The notes beneath the pieces were generated by a model. It worked only from the letters and a program-made list of their open reading frames with translations, was not told the DNA's origin and did not search any database. From Tabrizicola oligotrophica (GTDB lineage Bacteria > Pseudomonadota > Alphaproteobacteria > Rhodobacterales > Rhodobacteraceae), in NCBI RefSeq assembly GCF_011008935.1, contig NZ_JAAIVJ010000001.1, positions 558,001-622,000 of the forward strand: 64,000 bases of DNA. The letters are read 5' to 3'. Below, piece after piece: positions 1 through 6,928 of this stretch (position 1 is its first letter; each line of letters begins with the position of its first letter). The translations under genes and the position numbers were made by a program.

Positions 1-1002
1 CCGCCGCTCCCCCGCCGTATGCACGCCGCCGAAACTGGTGGCCTGCTCGATCAGCGGGCAGGCGCGCAGGAAGGCTTCGGCCTCCGCCTCGTCGGCCAGT
101 TCGAGCCCGATCAGGAAGCCGCCGTTCAGCATCTGGGTCCGCGCCACCGCATGGGACGGATCGCTGTCCAGCCCCGGATAGCGCAGCGCCCGGACCGCCG
201 GATGCGCCTTCAGCCGCGCAGCAATCACTGCCGCACTTTCGCACATCCGTGCAAGCCGCACTTCCAGCGTCTCGATGCCGCGATGCACCAGATAGGCCTC
301 GAACGGCCCCGGCACCGACCCCGTCTGTCGCCGCCCCTCGCGGATGCGCGCCATCAGATTGGCGTCGCGCCCCGCAACATGGCCGAAAAGCGCATCCGAA
401 TGCCCGGCCGGCGCCTTGGTATCGGCTGCCACCACCAGATCGGCGCCGAGGTCCAGCGGGCGCTGCAACAGGGGCGTCATCGTGGTATTGTCGGCAATCA
501 CCTTTGCCCCCGCCGCATGGGCGCGGGCGGCCAGCGCGGCAATGTCCAGCACATCCAGCCCGGGGTTCGACGGCGTTTCGATATAGATCACGTCAAAGCC
601 GGTGAAGTCCGCCACCGCCATCTCCAGCGTCGGCACCTCCACCACCTCCACCCCGTAGACCGCCAGAAGATCGCGCCCCAGAAGCCGGGTGACATAATAG
701 CCATCCGAAGGGATCATCACCTTCGCCCCGGCCCGCAGCGTGGCAATCAGCGCGGCCGAAATCGCCGCCATGCCCGAGGGGAAAGCCACCACCTCCGCCG
801 CCTCCAGCAGCGCAAGCTGCGCCTCCACCGCATCCCAGGTCGGCTGGCCCGAGCGGCCATAGTAATAGGCCGCGCCCTGCGCTTCGGGCAGATGAAACGT
901 GGTCGCCACCGAAATCGGCGGCGCCACCGGCTCGCCAAGGGCCAGCCCCGCCTTGCGGTGATGCAACACCTGCGCCATCCGCGCCTTCGCCACCTCGTCC
1001 AT
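1..1002 (-). CDS. Cys/Met-metabolism PLP-dependent enzyme (cystathionine gamma-lyase/synthase type), 3' end outside window
   Basis: The first 334 codons are present; the gene runs off the left edge. It shows the fold-type I PLP signature of the trans-sulfuration family: SNPG near residue 145, Asp171 in IADNTT (the cofactor-ring aspartate) and DTKAPAGHSD with the Schiff-base lysine at residue 196. The start is the ATG at 1002. Family members make or cleave cystathionine, homocysteine or methionine through beta- or gamma-elimination in the cytoplasm. It is the last visible gene of a minus-strand series (FAD/GcvT enzyme, MttB, dehydrogenase, this gene), so it may act on the carbon skeleton left after demethylation rather than in methionine synthesis. 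That role is inferred; the family is clear, the substrate is not. Confidence 0.85.
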   Translation of the reverse strand, partial: MDEVAKARMAQVLHHRKAGLALGEPVAPPISVATTFHLPEAQGAAYYYGRSGQPTWDAVEAQLALLEAAEVVAFPSGMAAISAALIATLRAGAKVMIPSDGYYVTRLLGRDLLAVYGVEVVEVPTLEMAVADFTGFDVIYIETPSNPGLDVLDIAALAARAHAAGAKVIADNTTMTPLLQRPLDLGADLVVAADTKAPAGHSDALFGHVAGRDANLMARIREGRRQTGSVPGPFEAYLVHRGIETLEVRLARMCESAAVIAARLKAHPAVRALRYPGLDSDPSHAVARTQMLNGGFLIGLELADEAEAEAFLRACPLIEQATSFGGVHTAGERR

Positions 1003-1016
1003 GCCCGTCCTCCTGC

Positions 1017-1077
1017 CTTTCATACTGGCTCAAATATCCTGCAGGGGGGTCCGGGGGGACGCAAAGTCCCCCCGAGG
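1017..1077. repeat. Dispersed intergenic repeat, copy 1
   Basis: TTTCATACTGG followed by CTCAAATATCC, then a GC hairpin GGGGGGAC (1053-1060) / GTCCCCCC (1066-1073). It fills the gap between two co-directional minus-strand genes. The same core recurs at seven other places in the window. Confidence 0.85.
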
Positions 1078-1092
1078 TCCGGCAGCGAAGCC

Positions 1093-1992
1093 TTACTCCA
1101 GCCTCGCCGGGAACCCCGGCGCGCGCAAGTCGGTGTCCAGCAAATCTTCCAGCAATTTCGCAATCATCGGCGATTGTGCCTGCCCGCCATAGGCCGCCTT
1201 CGCCGCGACATAGGTCTGTTCGGTCATGCTGGCCAGGTCCAAAGGCACGCCGAACTCGCGGCCGAACTCCAGCGCAAAACCCAGATCCTTCAGCGCCAGA
1301 TCGACGTTGAAGGCGATGTCGTAAGACCCGTTCAGAATGAGCGCGCCTTCGGTTTCATGCACAAAGGAATTGCCCGAACTGGCCCTGATCGCCTGCCAGG
1401 CCTGCCCCAGATCCAGACCGCCGCGACGCGCCAGCATCAGCGCCTCGGAGGTCGCCTTGAGGTGGATAAAAGCCAGCATGTTGGTGATGACCTTGATGAT
1501 CGAGGCAGAGCCCAAAGGCCCCATGTGGAAGATCCTGTCGCCCATGGCTTCCATCGCCCCATGGTGCAGATCAAACATGTCTCTGTCGCCCCCCGCCAGC
1601 ATGGTGATCTTGCCATGCTGCGCCAGATGCACCCCGCCGGTCACCGGCAGCTCCAGCATCCGCACGCCCGCTTCGGCCGCAACCCCGGCCAGCCGCAGCA
1701 CCTCGTCGCGCCCCAGCGTCGACATTTCCAGCCAATGCGCCCCCGGCTTCATCGCCGGCAGCATGGCGCGCAACACCCGCTCCGACACCGCCGGCGACGG
1801 CAGGCAGGTGAGGACATGATCGACCTCCGCTGCCAGCGCCTCGGCGCTATCGGCAAGGGTCGCGCCCATGGCCACCAACGGATCGGCAAGCCTCGGGTTC
1901 AGGTCATAAACCGTCACCTTGAAGCCCGCCTTCACCAGACACCCGGCACAGGCCGCCCCGAGATTGCCAAGGCCGATGTATCCATAATGCAT
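1093..1992 (-). CDS. NAD(P)-dependent beta-hydroxyacid dehydrogenase (3-hydroxyisobutyrate dehydrogenase family)
   Basis: The protein has 299 residues, the usual length for the family. It begins MHYGYIGLGNLG, a GxGxxG Rossmann nucleotide-binding loop, followed by the substrate-binding segment PVTGGVHLAQHGKITML and the region with the probable catalytic lysine in GSASIIKVITN. These enzymes oxidise 3-hydroxy acids (3-hydroxyisobutyrate, tartronate semialdehyde and relatives) in the cytoplasm. The ATG at 1992 was chosen because the nucleotide-binding motif starts there and GGAGG lies upstream; the open frame extends further without homology. It lies 34 bp downstream of the MttB-family gene and is probably co-transcribed with it. 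The substrate cannot be read from sequence. Confidence 0.85.
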   Translation of the reverse strand: MHYGYIGLGNLGAACAGCLVKAGFKVTVYDLNPRLADPLVAMGATLADSAEALAAEVDHVLTCLPSPAVSERVLRAMLPAMKPGAHWLEMSTLGRDEVLRLAGVAAEAGVRMLELPVTGGVHLAQHGKITMLAGGDRDMFDLHHGAMEAMGDRIFHMGPLGSASIIKVITNMLAFIHLKATSEALMLARRGGLDLGQAWQAIRASSGNSFVHETEGALILNGSYDIAFNVDLALKDLGFALEFGREFGVPLDLASMTEQTYVAAKAAYGGQAQSPMIAKLLEDLLDTDLRAPGFPARLE

Positions 1993-2026
1993 GGTCAAAC
2001 CCTTTGCCTCCAGAGCCTTGCAGGCC

Positions 2027-3586
2027 TTACTTGAAGTAGATGTTGAACTTCGCCCGGATCGCCCGGTCAATCTCCGGGTCCACCACGCAACCCGCCTTCG
2101 CCAGGATCTCGTTCTTGCGCGCAATCGCCCCGTCCAAGAGCAAGGGCTTGCCCGCCTCGTTCCACTCCTTCGGGCTCATCCGGTTGCCGACCTTGGGATA
2201 GACATATTCGGTCTGCATCAGCTTCAGCGTCTGCTCGGAACCGAGATAGTGCCCCGGCCCGCCCAGACAGACCTCCTTCATCGCCTCAAGCGAGGTCGAA
2301 TCCGGCGTCACGTCGATGCCCCGCACCAGCCGCATGGTCTGGCCCAGCAGGTCATCGCCCAGCACAAGGCTTTCCAGACAGAAGCCCAGCAGCGAGGCAT
2401 GCATCCCCACCGCCTCATAGCACATGTTGAGGCCCGCCAGCCCGGCCAGCGCATTGGTGATGCCCTGCTCCCAACCCGCCTGCATGTCGGGCAGTTTCGA
2501 ATCGGAAATCCCGCTCGCCGCGCCGCCCGGCAGGTCATAGAAGCGGTGCATCTGCGCACAGCCCGCCGTCAGCAGCGCCTGCTCGGCCGAGCCGCCAGAC
2601 ATCGCCCCGGTCCGCAGATCGCTGACGAAGGGCCAGGTGCCAAAGATCGCCGGCGCCCCCTTCCTGATGGCGTTGACATAGACCACCCCCGCCAGACATT
2701 CGGCCACCGCCTGAACGATGGTCAGCGCAATCGGCGCCGGCGCCGTCGCCCCCGCCTGCCCCGCGCTCAAGAGAAGCATCGGCATCCCCCGGCGGATGCA
2801 ATCCTCCATGGTGATGCAGCTTTCCTCGGCAAACTTCATCGGCGGCACGACGAAACAATTGGAATTGCTGACGAAAGGCCGCTCCAGCCACTTCTCCTCG
2901 CCGCCCGCCACCATATGCAGCATGTCGAAACAGTCGGCGACATGGGAGGGGTCCGAGAAAGAGGTGCCCACATGCTTCCTGGTGCCGGCAAGGCAACCAT
3001 AGAGCGTGTTCAGGTCCATCTCCTTGTTGTCCATCACATCGCGGCAAACCATGGTGCGTTGATAAAAGTGAATGTTATCAAGGTTATCCACCAGCCGCGC
3101 CGCATCATAAAGGTCCTGCGCCGTCGACTCGCGATAGTCGAGCGTGATCGGATCGACGATATGCACCGCTGCGCCCGCCGTGCCGTAATGCACATTTGTC
3201 CCACTCAGATGCAGGTCATGCTTCGGATCGCGGGCATGCAGCGTGATGCCCCGCGCCGCCACCGCCAGCATGTCCTCGACCAGCGCGCGCGGAAAGCGCA
3301 TCCGCCCGTCGCTGCCGTAAACCGCTCCGGCGGCGGACATGATCTCGACCCCCGATTTCGGCGCCTGGCTCAGGCCGATCTCCTCCAGCGCATCCAGCGC
3401 CGCCTCATGGATCTGCTTCACCCCGGCTTCGCTCAGCGGCTTGTACTGCCCGCCGGCCATGCCGCCGCGCACCGGGCGCACATCATCGGCCAAGGGCGCC
3501 GCCCGCAGCGCCACCCTTGCCTGCCGTCCCCCCGATCGCCCTGCCCGCGCCCGTGCCGGTTCGCAAACGTCGCCAATCTCGCTCAT
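2027..3586 (-). CDS. Trimethylamine methyltransferase (MttB) family protein, non-pyrrolysine type
   Basis: A 519-residue MttB-family (COG5598) methyltransferase with characteristic stretches such as HYGTAGAAVHIVDP and PSHVADCFDMLHMVAGGEE and a C-terminal half rich in GG(A/P) motifs. The frame is read without an in-frame amber codon, so it is not the pyrrolysine-containing TMA enzyme. Characterised non-Pyl members transfer a methyl group from glycine betaine, proline betaine or carnitine to a corrinoid protein. No corrinoid protein is seen here; the neighbours are GcvT-fused demethylating oxidoreductases. The ATG at 3586 has AAAGGG in front; an upstream in-frame ATG at 3601 lies inside the intergenic repeat and lacks a good ribosome site. 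The natural substrate is unknown. Confidence 0.88.
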   Translation of the reverse strand: MSEIGDVCEPARARAGRSGGRQARVALRAAPLADDVRPVRGGMAGGQYKPLSEAGVKQIHEAALDALEEIGLSQAPKSGVEIMSAAGAVYGSDGRMRFPRALVEDMLAVAARGITLHARDPKHDLHLSGTNVHYGTAGAAVHIVDPITLDYRESTAQDLYDAARLVDNLDNIHFYQRTMVCRDVMDNKEMDLNTLYGCLAGTRKHVGTSFSDPSHVADCFDMLHMVAGGEEKWLERPFVSNSNCFVVPPMKFAEESCITMEDCIRRGMPMLLLSAGQAGATAPAPIALTIVQAVAECLAGVVYVNAIRKGAPAIFGTWPFVSDLRTGAMSGGSAEQALLTAGCAQMHRFYDLPGGAASGISDSKLPDMQAGWEQGITNALAGLAGLNMCYEAVGMHASLLGFCLESLVLGDDLLGQTMRLVRGIDVTPDSTSLEAMKEVCLGGPGHYLGSEQTLKLMQTEYVYPKVGNRMSPKEWNEAGKPLLLDGAIARKNEILAKAGCVVDPEIDRAIRAKFNIYFK

Positions 3587-3596
3587 CTCATGCCCT

Positions 3597-3682
3597 TTCA
3601 TGCTGGCACAAATATCCCGGGGTTAGCCGGTGGTTTCGCCATTGGTTCAAGAAACCACCGGCTTGGGGGGCTGGCCCCCGGT
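3597..3682. repeat. Dispersed intergenic repeat, copy 2, with 13-bp stem and GC hairpin
   Basis: TTTCATGCTGG plus CACAAATATCC, then AGCCGGTGGTTTC (3625-3637), a 13-nt loop (3638-3650) and the perfect complement GAAACCACCGGCT (3651-3663), then a GGGGGCTGGCCCCC hairpin. It lies between the MttB gene and the FAD/GcvT gene, so it may attenuate read-through or mark RNA processing. The stem is matched in architecture, but not in arm sequence, by the copy at 19351-19438. Confidence 0.85.
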
Positions 3683-3688
3683 CGCCGG

Positions 3689-6142
3689 TTACCCGCGCAC
3701 CCTTTCCGATTTCGGATCATGCATCGGCGCCAGCGAGGCCACCGCCTCATGCCGCACTCCTGCAACTTCAATCTCATAGCGGCTGGCCAAGATCTCGGCC
3801 TCCGTCTCGCCCTTGCAGGGCACATAGCCCATGCCCACCGCCCCGCCGAGGAAATGGCCATAGGCGCCGCTGGTCACCGGACCGATGATCTTGCCATCGC
3901 GCACCAGCGCCTCGTTGTGGAAGAGGAGCGGTTCCGGGTCGGTCAGGCGGAACTGCACCATCCGCCGCTCGAGCCCCGCCGCTTCCTTGCGCAACACCGC
4001 CTCGCGGCCGATATAGCCCGGCTTCTTGCGGCTGGCGGTAAAGCCCAGCCCCGCCTCCAGCACATGATCTTCATCGGTGATGTCATGGCCCCAGTGCCGG
4101 TAGGCCTTCTCGATCCGGCAAGAATCCAGCGTGTGCAGCCCGCAGAGCTTCAGCCCCACCTCCGCCCCCGCCGCTTCCAGCGCCTCGAACACATGCGCGG
4201 TCTGGTCGGAACTCACATAAAGCTCCCAGCCAAGCTCGCCGACATAGGTCACGCGATGGGCGCGGGCCAGACCCATGCCTATCTCGATTTCCCGCATGGT
4301 GCCAAAGGGATGCGCCGCATTCGAGAAATCCGCCGGCGACACTTTCTGCATCAGATCGCGCGATTTCGGCCCCATGACACACAGCACCGATTCCGCCGCC
4401 GTCATGTCGGTGATGACGGCAAAATCCTCGCCGAGATGCTCCCGCATCCACGCCAGATTGCGCTGCAAGGTCGCCCCCGGCACCACCGCCAGATAGGCGG
4501 TTTCGGAAAGCCGCGTCACCGTCAGGTCGGCCTCGATGCCGCCCTTTTCGTTCAGGAACATGGTGTAGACGATGCGCCCCACCGCCACATCCATCTCGGC
4601 CGAGGAAATCCGGTTCAGGAATTTCACCGCATCCCGGCCCTCGATGCGGATCTTGCCGAAGGAGGTCATGTCGAAGAACCCGACCCCGTTCCGCACCGCC
4701 AGATGCTCGGCCTTCTGGTTGTCAAACCAGTTCTGCCGCTTCCAGCTATATTCATACTCCGCCTTCTGACCGGGATTGGCGAACCAGTTCGCCCGCTCCC
4801 AGCCCGCCACCTCACCAAAGACCGCGCCGCGGGCCTTCAGGTGGTCATGCAGCGGCGTCCGCCGCACACCGCGCGCGGTTTCCACCTGCCGATAAGGGAA
4901 GTGGTCGGCGTAGAGGAGGCCCAGCGTTTCCGACACCCGTTCCTTGAGATAAGCCTTGTTGCGCTGGAAGGGTTGCGCCCGGCGGATATCCACCTCCCAA
5001 AGGTCAAACGGCGCCTCGCCCTCGGTGATCCAATGCGCCAGCGCCATGCCGGCCCCGCCCGAGCCGGCAATGCCGACCGAGTTGTAACCGGCGGCCACCC
5101 AATAGCCTTTCACCTCGGGCGCCTCGCCCAGATAGTAGCGGTCATCGGGGGTAAAGCTTTCCGGCCCGTTGAAGAAGGTATGGATACCAGAGGTCTGGAA
5201 CAGCGGCATGCGGTGCATCGCGTGTTCCAGAATCGGCATGAAGTGATCCCAGTCCTCGGGCAACGTATCGAACTCGAAATCCTCGCGGATGCCGGCCATG
5301 CCCCAAGGCTTGGCCTTCGGCTCAAAGGCGCCGATCATCATCTTGCCGGCGTCGGATTTGTAATAGGCACATTCATCCGGCACCCGTAGCACCGGCAGAT
5401 GGCCCAGCCCTTCAACGGGTTCGGTGATGAGGTAGAAATGCTCGCAGGCATGCAGCGGCAGCGTAACCCCGGCCTGTTCCGCCAGATCGCGGCCCCACAT
5501 GCCGCCGCAGTTCACCACGACATCGGTGGCGATATGGCCCGGCTCGCCGTCGCGGCCCACATAATCCACCCCGGTCACCCGGCCATTCGCCCGGGTCACG
5601 CCGGTCACCTTGGTATATTCAAAGATCTGCGCGCCCTGCATCCGCGCGCCCTTGGCCAGCGCCATGGCGATGTTGGCCGGGTCGCACTGGCCATCCAGCG
5701 GTAGATGCACCGCCCCCACCACATCGCCGACGTTCAGATGCGGATACATCGCCTTGGCTTCCGAGGGCGAGATTTCCTGCACATCCACATCGAAAATCCG
5801 CGCCACCGTCGCCTGCCGCAGCAACTCCTCATGCCGGTGCTGGGTCAGCGCCACCGAGATCGAGCCCACCTGCCGCATCCCGGTTTCCACCCCGGTCTCG
5901 GCGGCCAGCTTGACATAAAGGTCGGCGGAATATTTCGCCAGCCGCGTCATGTTGGCCGAGCCGCGCAACTGCCCGATCAGCCCCGCCGCATGCCATGTGG
6001 TGCCGGAGGTAAGCTGCTTACGTTCCAGCAGCACGATGTCCTTCCAGCCCATCTTGGCCAGGTGATAGGCGACCGAGGCGCCAGAGACGCCGCCGCCAAT
6101 GATGACGGCCTGGGCTTTCGCGGGAATGGGGGCTGCGCACAT
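3689..6142 (-). CDS. FAD-dependent oxidoreductase fused to GcvT domains (dimethylglycine/sarcosine dehydrogenase-like) 1
   Basis: An 817-residue protein. The N-terminal FAD-binding DAO domain starts with VIIGGGVSGASVAYHL (residues 13-28), and TSGTTWHAAG places a histidine at residue 51 where this family attaches FAD covalently. The FAO central domain follows, then a GcvT aminomethyltransferase domain and GcvT C-terminal barrel from about residue 440 to the end. Enzymes of this build oxidatively demethylate dimethylglycine, sarcosine or related N-methyl amines and pass the formaldehyde-level carbon to tetrahydrofolate. The gene is followed by the MttB gene after 102 bp that contain a repeat. 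It is divergent from the XRE-cupin regulator at 6303, which is the likely local controller. Exact substrate not determinable. Confidence 0.9.
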   Translation of the reverse strand: MCAAPIPAKAQAVIIGGGVSGASVAYHLAKMGWKDIVLLERKQLTSGTTWHAAGLIGQLRGSANMTRLAKYSADLYVKLAAETGVETGMRQVGSISVALTQHRHEELLRQATVARIFDVDVQEISPSEAKAMYPHLNVGDVVGAVHLPLDGQCDPANIAMALAKGARMQGAQIFEYTKVTGVTRANGRVTGVDYVGRDGEPGHIATDVVVNCGGMWGRDLAEQAGVTLPLHACEHFYLITEPVEGLGHLPVLRVPDECAYYKSDAGKMMIGAFEPKAKPWGMAGIREDFEFDTLPEDWDHFMPILEHAMHRMPLFQTSGIHTFFNGPESFTPDDRYYLGEAPEVKGYWVAAGYNSVGIAGSGGAGMALAHWITEGEAPFDLWEVDIRRAQPFQRNKAYLKERVSETLGLLYADHFPYRQVETARGVRRTPLHDHLKARGAVFGEVAGWERANWFANPGQKAEYEYSWKRQNWFDNQKAEHLAVRNGVGFFDMTSFGKIRIEGRDAVKFLNRISSAEMDVAVGRIVYTMFLNEKGGIEADLTVTRLSETAYLAVVPGATLQRNLAWMREHLGEDFAVITDMTAAESVLCVMGPKSRDLMQKVSPADFSNAAHPFGTMREIEIGMGLARAHRVTYVGELGWELYVSSDQTAHVFEALEAAGAEVGLKLCGLHTLDSCRIEKAYRHWGHDITDEDHVLEAGLGFTASRKKPGYIGREAVLRKEAAGLERRMVQFRLTDPEPLLFHNEALVRDGKIIGPVTSGAYGHFLGGAVGMGYVPCKGETEAEILASRYEIEVAGVRHEAVASLAPMHDPKSERVRG

Positions 6143-6186
6143 GTCAGAGACCTTTCAGGATTGGGATACGCTGGTTCTGCGCTTCC

Positions 6187-6236
6187 TGAAATGAAATTTC
6201 AACGAATTCTTTCATTTTTGAGCCATCGAAATGAAA
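6187..6236. promoter_or_regulatory. Clustered inverted repeats between the FAD/GcvT gene and the XRE-cupin gene (candidate operator)
   Basis: TGAAAT-GAA-ATTTCA (6187-6201) is a perfect palindrome. TTTCATTT (6210-6217) pairs with AAATGAAA (6229-6236) across 11 nt. The half-site ATGAAA/TTTCAT occurs four times in 50 bp of an otherwise GC-rich divergent intergenic region. This is the expected place for the XRE-cupin regulator to bind; the assignment is inference. Confidence 0.5.
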
Positions 6237-6302
6237 ATCCTTCACCATTCCCCTTGCCAAGCGCCCCGGTTTCACCGCACCTTGCCGGTGAAAGGACCCG
6301 CC

Positions 6303-6854
6303 ATGACCGATCCCCTCGGCCCCGACATCCGCGCGCTGCGCAAGTCGCGCGGCCTGACGCTGCAAGAGCTTGCCTCGGCGCTTGACCGCTCGGTCGGCTG
6401 GCTGAGCCAGGTCGAGCGCGGCCAGACCACCCCCGCCATCCCCGACCTCGCCCGCATCGCCGAGGTCTTCGGCCTGACCATCAGCTTCTTCTTCCGCTCC
6501 GCCGCCCGCGAGGCCGCCGAGCGCGGGGTAATCCAGCGCGCCGGTGACCGCGTGGCGATTGGCGACCTCACCCAGGGCCTGTCCGAAGAACTCCTGTCCC
6601 CCAGCCTCACCGGCGGGTTCGAGATGATCCAGTCCACCTTCGCCCCCGGTGCGCGCGGCCAGGGCCAGCAATCGGACGCCCGCGAAGACGGCGGCGTGCT
6701 GATCTCGGGCCAACTGACCTTGACGCTCGGCGCGCTGACCACCACGCTGAACCCCGGCGACAGCTTTCAGTTCAAGGGGCAAAGCTATGGCTGGTCGAAC
6801 CCCGGCGCGATCCCCGCCGTGGTGATCTGGGTGATTTCCCCCCCGATCTACTGA
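6303..6854 (+). CDS. XRE-family transcriptional regulator with C-terminal cupin domain
   Basis: A 183-residue protein. Residues 5-65 form a helix-turn-helix (LRKSRGLTLQELASALDRS, then VGWLSQVERGQTTPAIPDL) typical of the XRE/SutR-PuuR class. Residues 110-180 form a small beta-barrel cupin (LNPGDSFQFKG) that senses small ligands in this family. Relatives often control amine, polyamine or sulfur-compound catabolism. The ATG at 6303 follows AAAGGA; an upstream in-frame ATG at 6231 would add a stretch without homology that overlaps the candidate operator. It is divergent from the FAD/GcvT-MttB operon and convergent with the second FAD/GcvT gene, so it probably regulates one or both, with an N-methyl compound as possible effector (inference). 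Confidence 0.88.
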   Translation: MTDPLGPDIRALRKSRGLTLQELASALDRSVGWLSQVERGQTTPAIPDLARIAEVFGLTISFFFRSAAREAAERGVIQRAGDRVAIGDLTQGLSEELLSPSLTGGFEMIQSTFAPGARGQGQQSDAREDGGVLISGQLTLTLGALTTTLNPGDSFQFKGQSYGWSNPGAIPAVVIWVISPPIY

Positions 6855-6878
6855 CCCGATCCCTCTCACGCCCTCGCC

Positions 6879-6924
6879 TTTCATACTGGTGCAAATATCC
6901 CGGGGTCCGGGGCTGGCCCCGGGG
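6879..6924. repeat. Dispersed intergenic repeat, copy 3
   Basis: TTTCATACTGG then TGCAAATATCC, followed by the palindromic hairpin CCGGGG-ctgg-CCCCGG (6907-6922). It lies between two convergent genes and is therefore placed like a bidirectional terminator, although no T-tract is present. Confidence 0.85.
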
Positions 6925-6928
6925 CTTG

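Noticed and set aside
2027-3586. Pyrrolysine-containing trimethylamine methyltransferase
   Set aside because: No in-frame amber codon is present in the MttB homologue, so it belongs to the non-pyrrolysine branch.
1991-5389. Open frame of 1132 codons on the plus strand
   Set aside because: It is antisense to the MttB and FAD/GcvT genes, which have clear family motifs. Its product is rich in Arg, His and Pro, typical of a GC-rich shadow frame.
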